Position numbers and translations under genes: made by a program. The notes beneath the pieces were generated by a model, which had not been told where the DNA came from, did no database searches, and was given only the letters and a program-made list of their open reading frames with translations. A stretch of 64,000 nucleotides of DNA from Rhizophagus clarus (taxonomy: Eukaryota > Glomeromycota > Glomeromycetes > Glomerales > Glomeraceae), in assembly GCA_015698045.1 (NCBI GenBank), contig BLAL01000087.1, positions 496,001 through 560,000 of the forward strand. Reading direction: 5' to 3'. Positions 1 through 12,300 of the stretch are shown here, in pieces. Within the stretch, counting starts at the first letter, position 1. Every line of letters begins with the position of its first letter.

Positions 1-257
1 AGCGCTTTATGCAAAAAAAAAGTTTAGTAGCAACTCTACCTCCCATAACTACTCCTGGTTAAGTTTTGTCAAAAGCAGTTTTAGCAGCTCCACTGTAGCA
101 CTATCACTACTATTGGAACGTGTCTTTTAAAGACTTTGACAACTACCCTAGCAACACCATGAGAAAAATGGTAGCCGGATTTATTGCCAGGTTACACGTG
201 ATCTGCACACGTGATCTGGATGATTAATTTGTTTCGATCAAAAAAAAAAAAAAAAAA
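1..257 (+). other. Possible 3' end of a retroposed fragment with A-tail
   Basis: This stretch is clearly richer in G and C than the DNA that follows and ends in a run of 18 A (240-257), after which extreme AT-rich sequence begins. An 11-bp motif (CACGTGATCTG) occurs twice at about 195-219. An abrupt composition change at an A-run is typical of the 3' end of a poly(A)-tailed insertion. The left end lies outside the window, so target-site duplication cannot be tested, and no reading frame is recognised. Confidence 0.25.
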
Positions 258-1979
258 TGTTAAAAACTTATTACAAAAATAACTATAATATTACTACGAT
301 TTGCTTTCTTTTGCTATTTATTATCAATAAATTGCATATTTTACTATTTAATATTACGGTTATTATAATAATCAGTAAATTTTGTACTTGATTTTTGTAA
401 CAAATAACTATTCTCAGTACATTATATTATGATTAAAAACTTTCCAAGTTCTTAACATAGTTTGTCGATTTTTAACATTCTAATATCATCATTCATCCTC
501 TAGAAATCATTATTATCAAAAATAACATATAGTTTCTGTTATATCTGAATAACTAATTAACATGTTAGGTATTCTGTTTGTATTTTTTATTGAACGTGAT
601 CTTTTAATATTATTTCAGCTTCTGCAACATTTTTTTTAGAATAATCCTCTTTTATTTAAAAATTCCAAACTTTCTTGATTACAATGTCATCTTTTACAAA
701 TGTTACTTTTTTGTTGATATGATATGTTAACGAACTTTTAAAAAATTTCAGAAAGGAGACATGTAGCGTAAAAGATTGATCAGATCAATAAAAAGTTTTA
801 CTTGACCAATATTTTTCTCTTATTTTCAATAAAACAATACTATTGTTTTGATATAAAAAAATAATTCTTTCAGCATTATATTGAGTATTGACTATAAAAG
901 AGTATTCATCAATTTATTGATAATTAAATTGTGAAGGTAAAAGATATAAAAATATGTATAATTACCATATTTATTAATTCTTTTTCCTTCTATTTGATCT
1001 GTGATTAGTTTTACTAGTGTATCTCATGTATGTATCTTTGAATTATGTATTGCATATCCTGATATGTTTTACTTTTGATTATGATTTATTGTTTAGATGC
1101 GTCTGTCTCTGGGGTTTAGTAGATATTTTTATCTAAAATGTTATGATGTGGATAACTGATAAAAATTATTGTCATTTTGTTGATATACGCATGTATATTT
1201 ATTTATTATCCTTGATAAACAATTACACAAGTCTATTTTCATTTCGAAGTATATTTACTGACTGTGTTACCACGTACCACCAATTTTATGTGTTGCAACA
1301 GGTAGTAACAGAAAAATAATTATAAATTTATAACAATTGATAAATGATTTATGATGATTTATATACAATTGGTAATGAATTATATAGTGTGTTAATAAAC
1401 AGTTTGTATTTACAAAATTGACAATAATCAGTATATGACAATTGACAAAATTTAACAATAATGATGTTTTTACTAAGAAATTGGAAATGATCGGTGGGTC
1501 TTTTATTAACTTTTTTTATAATCAAAAGGCTACAAATACGTACCACTTTATTTAACAAGTAAAACCTAACCATTATACAAAAAACGCAGTGACAATTTAC
1601 ATGATCAAAGTCTACATACTAACCACTCCCTATGGAAGAGGAGCAACCATAAAAAGAAAAGAACACATGCGTACTACCGCACGCAGAGGTGTATTTAAAT
1701 GAAGGGGAAAAAGGGAATTGGGTATACTACAAACTTATCCATGATTTTTAGGAAGAAAACCTTTCATCCATCTGCACCACTCAAAGGTGAAGGATATCTA
1801 CTACAATATAAACTAAACTACACCTTGAATAAAACACCTTTACAAAAAAACAAAAAAACAAAAACAAAAAAAAAACAAAAACGACAAAAAAAAGCCTTTA
1901 AGAGGCCCAAAATATTTTGTTTTCTACAATTGAAATGCTTTTGACGTATCACAGGTCCAGGTGCTTGCTGGGCTATTGG
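258..1979. other. AT-rich intergenic DNA
   Basis: I see no credible gene. Short open frames between 1267 and 1573 and at 1699-1944 are made of AT-rich or lysine-run codons and have no recognisable domain. From about 1950 rightwards the sequence becomes part of the decayed ORF1-like element on the minus strand. Confidence 0.5.
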
Positions 1980-3316
1980 AAACTAGGGGACACAGTTGTT
2001 AGTTAAAACAACTTCAAAAGCTTGATATTTAACCCTTTGATAGCAATTTAATTAGGGTTTTGAGTAAGGACCACATTTCTTTAGTCCCTTCTTTGTGGCT
2101 ATTGGTTTTCTTCTGGTCCTTCTTCTTCTCCTTCAACTCTCCGACTTTTTGTCCTTTTAGAGGTTTTGGAAGTTTTCTCCTTCTTTTTCTTTGGCGATGT
2201 TGGCGATTGAACGAGTTTGTGATTTAATTTCTATCCAAAGCAGAGATAAGAGTGTCTTGGGAATCGAAATACAAAATGATCATCATTGTCACTGACATAT
2301 CTTTACTTTGGTTTCGTATCATTTCCATGCTTTAGCCCTATAGAAATCGATAATAGATTGGGAATCCATAAATTCCACTGATAGCAGAGTTTGATCGGTA
2401 ACAGATCCCTGTATGATAACGAATGCCTGGAATTGTTCACGTATTTTCTGATCTGAGATGCCAATTACTAGGATACCAGCATATAACTGTATCTTTGAGC
2501 TTATGCATCAGGTATATAAAATGTAATCCGTCAATGCAAGCAGAGAAATAACCATTTTGGCCCACACCGATTGGTATTTGTATTGTATCTTGAACAAAAT
2601 TTCAAGTACGCGGCCTCACTTGTTCAGATGACCTAAGATCATTTTGTGAAACCACTTGGCTGGTATATTATAGATCATAATAGTCTTACCTATTCTTTCT
2701 GACTATCTGATACTTGATTATTATTCATTATCATATGCTTAACTGTGCAGTGTTTCTTTTTCTCCTGCTGCATAGTCTTAAGCGCAAAAGGAGTAGGTGA
2801 TGGATCACATAGCGGAAAATTAGCAGGTGTGTCAATGATCATGGTGTTATTGCTAGGCAATATGATTGATGTTTTAGTTGGTGTGAAAGCTTCCGCATTA
2901 GGATTAGATCCAACAGGTTGCGTAGGCAGAGGAATCAAATTTGGGTTTTGTGGCTCCTTTGTCTTCATTCGCGAAGAAAGTCTTTTCTCATCTGCTCAAG
3001 AAGCAAATGTTCTTTTCAAACTGAGTAAAGAATGACATTTACAAAAATGGTCTGTATGTTGAACATGTTGAACTAGCTTCTTTTTTTCATTATATATCAT
3101 TAGGTTTGCTGGGTGAAGGTTATGTTGTTTACTCTTCAGGTCTTTCAAGTTATGCTTGACCACAGAAGCGGTTTGAGAAATAAAATATTTAGTATCCGTT
3201 ACAGTATGAAGTTTCATAATATCGTGTATTATATCAGTAATATAACTATCTAAAGTCTTGTTCATGGGTGGAAGGGACGAAGAGGTGGTGGAACTTTTTT
3301 CTTTATTCTTATCCAT
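1980..3316 (-). pseudogene. Decayed gag/ORF1-like retroelement protein, copy A
   Basis: Reading leftwards from ATG at 3316, one frame runs to 2690 with a single internal TGA at 2998-2996 (context TCT TGA GCA). The part before the stop is polar (MDKNKEKSSTTSSS start); the part after it is rich in Pro, Asn and Thr. Beyond 2690 coding is visible only in pieces: a segment with YNIPAKWFHKMI near 2680-2630 and the motif WYPSNW at 2478-2461, then Lys/Arg-rich fragments near 2220-2080. The WYPSNW motif also occurs in the relic at 31.9-33.1 kb, and the order (polar N-terminus, fold with WYPSNW, basic C-terminus) is the same, so the two look like copies of one family. An RRM-like nucleic-acid-binding ORF1 or gag is my inference. 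No reverse transcriptase is visible. Confidence 0.45.
2996..2998 (-). other. In-frame TGA stop in ORF1-like copy A
   Basis: TGA interrupts an otherwise continuous frame (3316-2690). A single C-to-T change in CGA (Arg) would create it. Equivalent TGA stops interrupt the relics at 32603 and 36702. Confidence 0.7.
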
Positions 3317-5391
3317 TTTTTCTAAAAACGTTTCTGCAGTATTTTATGGAAATATTTGTAAGAGAGAGCATAGTAATTCGTCTTTTATTAACAAACAAAA
3401 GAAAGACAATATTACTGTCTCACTTGGTGCTCTGTAATATTCGTACTATTCTATCTTTATATTAACAATCACACACTTTCTCCCCTCTAGTTATCTTCCA
3501 TCCACTCCTTATATAACATCCAAAATTTGGGTCAATTTGTTTAAAGTACAATTTGTTGAATGGCCGAATTGTCCGCAGTACAATTTGTACACAGATCAAT
3601 TTATCAATTGGCCAATTTGTCCTAATAAGCCTCAATTGAATCTCTTTCAGCCACCAATTAGCTAATCATCCGATTCCTATCTATATATTCTATAATTATA
3701 TACTATAAATAAACTATCTAAGAAAATACAAAACAATAAAATATAATTATATAAATAAAATATATAAAAATATCAAGATGCTTCTCTTTATCTTCGAAAG
3801 GATTGTTATTGTTGGTGGTATTGATTGGTGAACCAAATCCTAAAACAAAATATTAAATTCTAACACTAAAATTAATTGCCTAAAAATTTGCGTGGCAACT
3901 GAACTCTATTTTATAGTTAACATATAAATTTGATGGAATATTAGTTGCATTTTCATATAAAAAAACTAAATCTTAATAGAAAATATATGTTTATATGATA
4001 TTTTAGCGGCCATATCAATTACTTTTAACCTTTATTCAAATGAAATCATCTTTAATCATCTTGTTTTTTAGTAATTTATATGCAGAAATTTACTTAGTTT
4101 GAACACTAACATGTTTTTTGAGTTGTGAATCTGTATGAAGTTGTTTGCATTCTCAAATATGGAATGAAGAGATCTTCAAAATGATAGTGTCTAGAACATT
4201 TTTTTTTGCTTGTCTAATTAATTTCTCCTTCTGGAGTTCCAAATATTATTAAGTCATTCTTGGAACACGAATTAATATATACTTCATTAAACTATTTGAA
4301 TTATTATATATAAGAGTATAATTATAAAATCTTCTTGCCTTGATCGATCATTATTACCATATTTAGAAATAAATGAACTAGCAAATCTCTGATTCCACTT
4401 ACTCAACTTTGTTCTGGAAAAAAAATAAGTTTGTAAAAAATTTTATAATCTCAAAAATTGTATAATACATAAATTAGATATATTCCGCATAATTAAGTTA
4501 AATAGGTTTGTTTTTATTCCTAGATTATTTGTAATGGAGTAATTTAATTCTTGCAACATGATCAGAAATAACCGCTATAATTGGTAAAAATATCCTTTAA
4601 TCATCGCTTCATCACGTATGTCTATAGTATACTTATTAATTTTTATATTTTTGCAAAATCCAGAGATTTGCAAATCTAATCCAAATATAAAAAATTTGAA
4701 TGTTATTTTCTATTAGTAATGATGGAGTACTATTTTGTTAATTTTAATCTATTGTTCAACATTTGACAACTAGTTTTTACTTTTGACACCTTCTTTTTGG
4801 TCCTAATTAAAGTTATGACTATTTCACAAACTTCAGGTGAAACAGTTGAATCATCTCTTAAACCAACAAGTATGAAATAAAAAGTATTGTTATCTCTTAC
4901 AGTATTTTCTGTTGTATTTGTAGTTAAAAATAACCACTTACAAGAAATGCTTAAATGACTACTGTGACAGAGAAAAAAGTAAAGTAACTTTTAAATTTAT
5001 TAAATATTGAATTATAAATTGCAAAAACTCATATCAGAGCTTTTGTGAGCTTTCCTTTCAAAAGAATTAGACATTTCCAGTCATTGTAGTAGTTAGAAGA
5101 TAAGCGATCTTTCTGACCTTACTCTATTTTTCTGGAATTTTCTTCATCCTAAATGTAATTTAGTAATTCAAAATGTGATTCAGTTTGATTATAAAAGTCT
5201 GTAAATTTATACAAGAGATTAAATCATAAAAGTGTGTTATCTGAATTGTTGATAGTGTTAGTGCTAATAATTTGAAGGTCTTTGTTATATGATAAATACT
5301 ATGATAAATAAAATTTTTGATTTAATTTAATTATTAGTGATACTTTCATGATATTTATATAGAAGTGTACCATTTAATTTAACATGAATTG
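3317..5391. other. AT-rich intergenic DNA
   Basis: No gene supported. The stretch 3530-3660 has a repeated word, CAATTTGT or close variants, at irregular spacing (imperfect direct repeats). The rest is low-complexity AT sequence. Confidence 0.5.
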
Positions 5392-6397
5392 TTAAACATA
5401 TTTTATTTCAGGTAAACAATTAATTCTATCCTTAATTTGTACAAAATCATTAAACATCCCCTCCAAATAACATCTTACTTTCAATGAACTTTTCAAAAAA
5501 TCCTCTACAACTTGACGGTCAGAAACTCTTAAAGGAATGGTATATTCATAGATTTTAAATGATCGATAAAAGAATTATTATAAAAGTCAATAATATGCGA
5601 TTGCTTATTACTTGAACTCCTATAAAAGAAATTCGATAAAGGTCATTAATGATATATTTTACTTCATCACTTTCAATATTTTTCCCTTTAAATAATTTAT
5701 TGATTCTTTCATCGATCTTGTCTTTACACAAACGATTTAATTTTTTTCCAATCGCAATTCTACTTATCTAAATGAGAAACTAATCATGAAATCTCAATAA
5801 ATGCCAATTCCCACATATCTAAATCAAACATCAGGAGAACTTGAAGGTCTGGCCTATCTCCAGAATGAATAGAATGCATTGATTTTTTAATTCTGAGATG
5901 AATTAAATACCTCTTCCCTAGAATAAGATATGTTTGTTTATTTAAGATGTGTCAAAAAGAAGCAATAAAACAAAATTATCAAAATTATGTACTGTACCAT
6001 GAGTGTTTAAGTTTCCATTTGTAATAATTAAATATTGGATCAACCATCCTAGATACTGCGTGAATTATGTAGGAGTTTTCACTGTAATCGCATTCATCTA
6101 AGGGTGGTTTTAAACTCCAACAATTTCACCTAATTAAATTTTAATCTAGTTAATTCTAATCGAGAAAAATACAAATAAATCTATTCTAATTTACAATCCT
6201 TTCAACAGGTTGAATATTGTCAATAACATTCTACGTTTATCCAAATTACATTTATATTGTGGAAATGATATGGGATAAACATGAGCTGGTTTGAAGTCAG
6301 GTCCTAGTGAGCGATAGATGTTGACAAACTGATCTATCATGACATTCATATCATTTGAAAATTCTGGCTCACTTAATTCAACATTTGCGAGGACTTG
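5392..6397 (-). pseudogene. Decayed multi-exon gene, family not certain
   Basis: Several protein-like open blocks lie in order on the minus strand, too short to stand out singly. Block 1 (6397-6194, 68 codons) contains NDMNVMIDQFVNIYRSLGPD and ends at a stop. Block 2 (about 6119-5998) contains LDECDYSENSYIIHAVSRMV and runs into a GT donor-like site. Block 3 (about 5897-5795) contains DRPDLQVLLMFDLDMWE. Block 4 (about 5760-5590) contains KLNRLCKDKIDERINKLFKG and DLYRISFIGVQVIS. Block 5 (about 5556-5392) contains RVSDRQVVEDFLKSSLKVRC and ends at TAA. Amino-acid use is that of real protein, unlike the surrounding AT runs. The DYSE...(S/T)Y... block followed by a basic GVQV block resembles a Rhizophagus family of large unknown proteins, from memory only. 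Frame changes between blocks 4 and 5 and the stop ending block 1 suggest a pseudogene, though unrecognised introns could explain part of it. Confidence 0.42.
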
Positions 6398-9300
6398 TTA
6401 ATCAATAAAATTTAATGATACTTAATTACCAATTTAATTGTAAATTGGTCTAAGTTGTTTAGTCCTTTTTGGTGATGGAGGTGGATGATTATGTGTACCA
6501 TACATACAGATCTGGAGCAACAAATGGTCATCCAATAATATTTATGTGAAATAATTTTAATAAATTTGATTGATATATACTCTGACTGAAGTGTTACCAA
6601 TTGTATGGATCTACCTAGTGTAGAAATGTTATACTGGGTTTTTATACTTATAAGTAATAAAGGTAACCTGATAGTACCTTGAATATAATATCACTGGATA
6701 AGATTATTTGTATGAGGCATATCTTGAAAAAAATTAATTATCAAAGATAAATCTAATATATAATAAATAATGTACCATGGTCATCTTTGTTCCGAGGTAC
6801 GCAATTTTATAATATGAGGTTTCCATTACAATATTATCCTTGCATTTCTTAATATGTAACCAATTTTCTTCATTATTTAAAACTTTTAAGTTTCCATAAA
6901 ACTATTAATATTATTTGTCAGTAAAATTCTACTCATTTATATTATTTTATACTATCAATTTTTATGTACTATCTATAACACTAGAGACGGCTGAAATTGT
7001 CTGTAGAAAAGTAATTCATGTGAAGGTAGCACATCTTGCTTCATGAAGAAATTCAATGAAAAATGGGCTTTCAATAGTTGAAATGTGTATGTATGAGTAC
7101 GATGGGATTCAACTCACAAAAAAACTTGTACTTTCATTTTTAAATTTTGACATATGGCAGAATTATAAGTTGTGTCCTTATTACACGAAAATATTATTCA
7201 TTGATTTCACTTTAAACATATATATATCTATTGTAGTTGTTTTTCATTGATTGGTAGTCACATTCAACCGCTATAACTTTTCTTAATATTTGATAATGAA
7301 AAATTTTCAATTTATATGCACTATATATTAACAGAATAAGTTTTTAACTGCTATATTTACTAAAAATACCAACTCTATGTTACTATTAAGTAGTGGAAAT
7401 ATTCCAATTGATCAAAATAATAAACTGTAACAATTGCTGGTATTTTAGTCTAAACCGACGATTGCTATTTTTGAATTCTTTAAATACTTAAATATTAATA
7501 TATGCAATATTAATAAATAAAGAATAAATGTATTATAAAGTGTTTTTGAATACAATGAAGAGGACAACTCTGATTACTTGGGAATTAGGTAAAGAAGTAT
7601 ATTGACGAGGTGACAAATTAAGCACCGGTGAAGTTATAGAAGCCAAATCGTATAACCAAATGCACGGATTATATTACTATTAAACATTAAATATTGTAAT
7701 CAAAATGCTATTAAAACATGTTTTTAATATATCATTATTGGAAGGATCTGAATAAGGAGGCGTGATGCTTTCATAGAATAAATGCATTATGTCTATTGGG
7801 AAACATATAGCATAAGTGCATAATATCTATTGGAAAATATGTAGCATACTGACAATTAATATTATTATATGTAAGTAATTAGACAAATTGCCATATAACT
7901 GTATTCAAAGTAATATATTTTGTACGATTTTGATGTTTTTCCGACTAAATAGATTTGCCTTGAAATGTTTCCTGTTGTTTAATTGTTAAGTTAAATATGT
8001 AAAACCATTATATTGATCGATCTTACAGTACATCATCATCAATTATTGGTTTAATAATTCCTTCATTTTCTTCTGAATTAAGTTAAAAAGAAGCCTTTTA
8101 TATTCTTCTTTCCAATCATATTATTTATTTTGATGAATAATGCGGAAAACTCAGAAATTAAACTAATGAGAACAGAATTAAAATTCTTAAGATCATGTAG
8201 AACAAAACTTTTATAATCAACGGAATTGGTCTAAATTATCTATTGAGCATCTTTTTACAAATTAATTCAAGACATGTAATTTAACCCAAAATTCCACTAT
8301 CGTTAATTTGTATAAAAAAAAATTGTAAATAACAAATTATAAGTTATAGTTTCTTTTTGCCACTGTTATAATCAGCCTAATTGATTTAAGTGACTATATA
8401 TCCAATACTTATAGTCATATATGTTATAGTAATTTTGGGTTTGAAACCACTATTAGTGAACATATGATGGGTGTTATGTAGGTTTCAAGAAATACAAAGA
8501 TAAAATTGTTCCCTTTTCTTTCATTAGAGTCCAATTTCCTGGAAACCATCGTACCAGAATATCATCTAGTTGAGATTACAATATGCCTGTATAATGATCG
8601 AAAATTCACATTTGTTATCTCTCATATATTCTATTAGATTAAGAGTAGTTGTTGTATCCTACTGCTATAATTATTAAATTACAAAGTCAAAATTGTGGCC
8701 ATAATAGTTAGAAATAAGACACAGACCGTATTAAAGCATTATTTATCATAAAATACTTGAATACATATTGTATTTTTTTTTAGTCTTGCATATATTGTAA
8801 TTTAATACTATATCACAAAATTGCAGGTCTAAGATGTAATGTTATATTAACTATCTATATCCCTTCTTGTATTTAAAGATTTAATATTAATATTAGAACC
8901 TTCATTCTTTTTATCAAATTATAATATTGGCTCCAATCTTGTACGTTTTGTGTGATCTTTCATGTTCCAAAGAGCTCAAATATGTATTACATTTGTACAG
9001 AAGTAGTACGATAGTGAAGGGTTAGCTGTTGTGCATAGTATAAGCTTCGATGCATACCATTTCAATATATTCCCAATCAGGTGGTATCTAATTAATATTG
9101 AATGTCTATTGTACCAACCGAAAAAATGTTGTATTTATTGGTCTTGCATGTATTATCATATATCCATTGTTGGATGAATTTTGTAATATTTTGCTCTAAC
9201 AAATTTTATAACTTTAACTTTCAGTTCTATCGTTTAATACTACATCATAAAATTGTAGGAGTAAAGTATTCATATGCATAGATTAAATAGGATAAAGAAA

Positions 9301-12300
9301 CTCACTTTTTGAAAAATGTAAAAGGATGGGTATTGATCGATTATCTTGACTTATTTGTTTGTACTTGTAATAAAATGTGCTTCCTTATAGATCAAAGTAA
9401 TAGAATAAAAAATCTTAAAAGATTTAAAATTATTATAATTAATTAAATATAACCTATTTACGCTTATGCTGCATTAAAAGATAAATTTGTTACCAAATTA
9501 AAATATTGAGGTATTGTGTCAACATAACTCAATTAGGTAGATCATATGTTGATGTTAAGGAGTTTAAAAACAGTGGTAGATTAAAGCCCAAATAGCAGTT
9601 AAAGTTCCTATGCTTGGCAAAGTTCTTTGTTGGTTTGAGGAATTATATAAGCTGTCTCCACTGGTAGCAGCATTAAAGATAGGTTGGCTGGAAGTTGGGC
9701 AAGATCATCTATTATGATTATATTTATGTCACAAAATTTTGAAAATCTGGATAATACAGTATGTTTACTTATATTATGATTATAGCAGAATTATGGGAAT
9801 GAAAGTATTATATTAAGATATGGACAAATATAATTAATTATTTAATCTTCTATTTTACGAGATATTTAATTTTGAATAAAATACAACTGATAAAATCCTA
9901 CAAATTTATATCATCATCTCTTTGATTTTCGTACTCTTTTAATTTGTATTCAACTTATTAAAAATATGCACTATATAGTATTAATATCTTGATATAGAGG
10001 TAATTGAGTTTGAATGTAAAAGCAACATATATTTTGTAGGAATAATTATGTCTAATTAATGTTTTAAATTATAGGACTATGCAATCTATATTTTCTATTC
10101 CTTTGATTATATACTTGAAGTGCATAGATCCTTGATAATAATCTTGATTATATGAAATAAGCATAACTTCTTCGCCATTATTAATTGCAAAAGTTTATTT
10201 AATCTCTTTTGAATGAAAATTTGTTTTAAACTTTAATATCATCCAGGTTAAATGGAATAAGCTTTTCTTCGCTCACAGTGAAAATAATATTTTGATATTT
10301 AGCTCTAAATTATTGATGGTGCGGTCATTCTAAATATTTAAATAATCTTCTTTTTGAATGTTATATCTCTTGTTCATATCTCTGATTTTTTAGGCAGTGG
10401 TTCGTAATAGATGTGCCATGGTGGTTGAAAATGTTTTTTCATGGACTTAGTCATTTTTTGGAAATACAAAAAAAAAAAAAATATAAAAGTAGTAATTGTA
10501 AAGAAATTATGTTGAAGAAACTATCTTTTAACATGGTTTTCCATGTTGATTTAAAATATCAAATAATTCCATTATTTTCTGATCCCATAATTTGTGAATT
10601 TGATATTTTTGGTTAGTTCCAATCAATACTTTATGTGGTTCTGTTAAATTAGCTTGTATGAATTTACAATACGAGATATTATGTCAATATCTAAAAGATT
10701 TACATAACTCTCTTTCTAAATATGTGGAGAATATTATCAATTGAATGTTTAATTAATAAATAACAGTCCAGATTTAAGTTTATATTGGACAAATCTTGTA
10801 TTGAATTTTTGACAGAAGGTCTAAAATTTTTAGCTTAATTAATCAAGAGTTGCAATACTTATGTATTTTCACAGTGAGCTTGTTGATTTCTCCATGCATT
10901 ATTTCCAATAATTATAGTTATATTACATGATTTAAGTTCGGATTTAAACGACAAACCCAACCCTTACACAGTTAATTCCTTTCCTCATCAACACATGTCA
11001 TAATTTTAAATTACAATACTATTCCTCAATATAGAAAACCATTGCATTTTTGTCTATTTCTTCGATTATTATCATTACTACTTGTTTGATAATTGAATAA
11101 ATTATTTTATCATTTGACAGAAAGATCCTTGTGTTTGAAAGGTTGAGTTATATGGGTTTGATTTTCTTAAGCCTTTCACAAGTGAGTTGATCTAATTCCA
11201 TTAACTTTTAAGTCTAGAAATTATAATTATATGCCGTATACAAGACTTAAAAATGGTGTTTCAGGAGCTCTTTACTTATCATACAATGGGTTTCATGACC
11301 TTTGTTGATTATTTAAGGAATAATAGCACACTTCCAGTTTTCACCTTATTGTTTGTTTCTGGCAGAAGGCACCAAGTTGAATTCATTATAAATTATCTTT
11401 ATTGATTCTAATTTAAGATTTATCAATTCCATTATTGTGTCATTAGTGAGTCTTCAAGAAAAAAAATATATCTTTCATCAAAGCAGTCCTTGCAAATTTT
11501 GCCTAATTGAAAAAATAATTGACAAAATTTAGCAAAAACATGTTCAATCTCAATTTAAAATGCGATTATCTTCCTGTTATAATTGGGTTATTAAACTTTC
11601 ATTCACTCGCTGGTTATAAACCTTAGATGGAGGAAGCATATTCATCCATGCTCTTATTAGGTTTTTGTTGACGCTGATCCAGTTCTGATAATTTGTTTGT
11701 TATGTAATTTCTTGGAACATTTTACGCCTACATTATTCTGAAGGAGTGTCATAAATGATCCAAACTGTGATTTTAAAAATTTTGTTTTAATCATTCTATT
11801 AATCCATCCAAATGATACTGTTATTTCTTTAACAAGTTTGTTCAGTTTTTATATTTTTATAAGCATTGTTAAAAATGTTTTTTTGTTACTTTATATAAAT
11901 GTCATAATTCTTTAAAGGTGTAGAAATAAAAGTAAAGTAGCAAACCTTCTTACTGGTTTTATTTGTAGCTTGAATAGATAAATAGTCTTTTGCTATACAA
12001 AATATTTATCATATGTAGAGACAGGTAAAAAAAATTCCCAGGCAATAAATAGAGCTGCTGTTGGAATTTAAAAAGAAACTGATAGCAGAGAGCAATTAGA
12101 GCTTTAATTATTAAAGAATAGGAATGATAATGAACAATCTATCCGTATTATGTTTCTGTTTTAAAAAGATAATAAGAATTCTTACTAATTTAAATGGTTA
12201 TAAAATAACAATTTCATTTCCAAAGCTAAAGAAATTTTGATACTATTTTGTCCATCTATCTTATCATTATAATTGGTAATTTGAAAAAAAATTTGTTAGA

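Noticed and set aside
9600..9740. Possible P-loop (GARSSIM-like) reading near 9690
   Set aside because: No second helicase or ATPase motif follows and stops interrupt on both sides.
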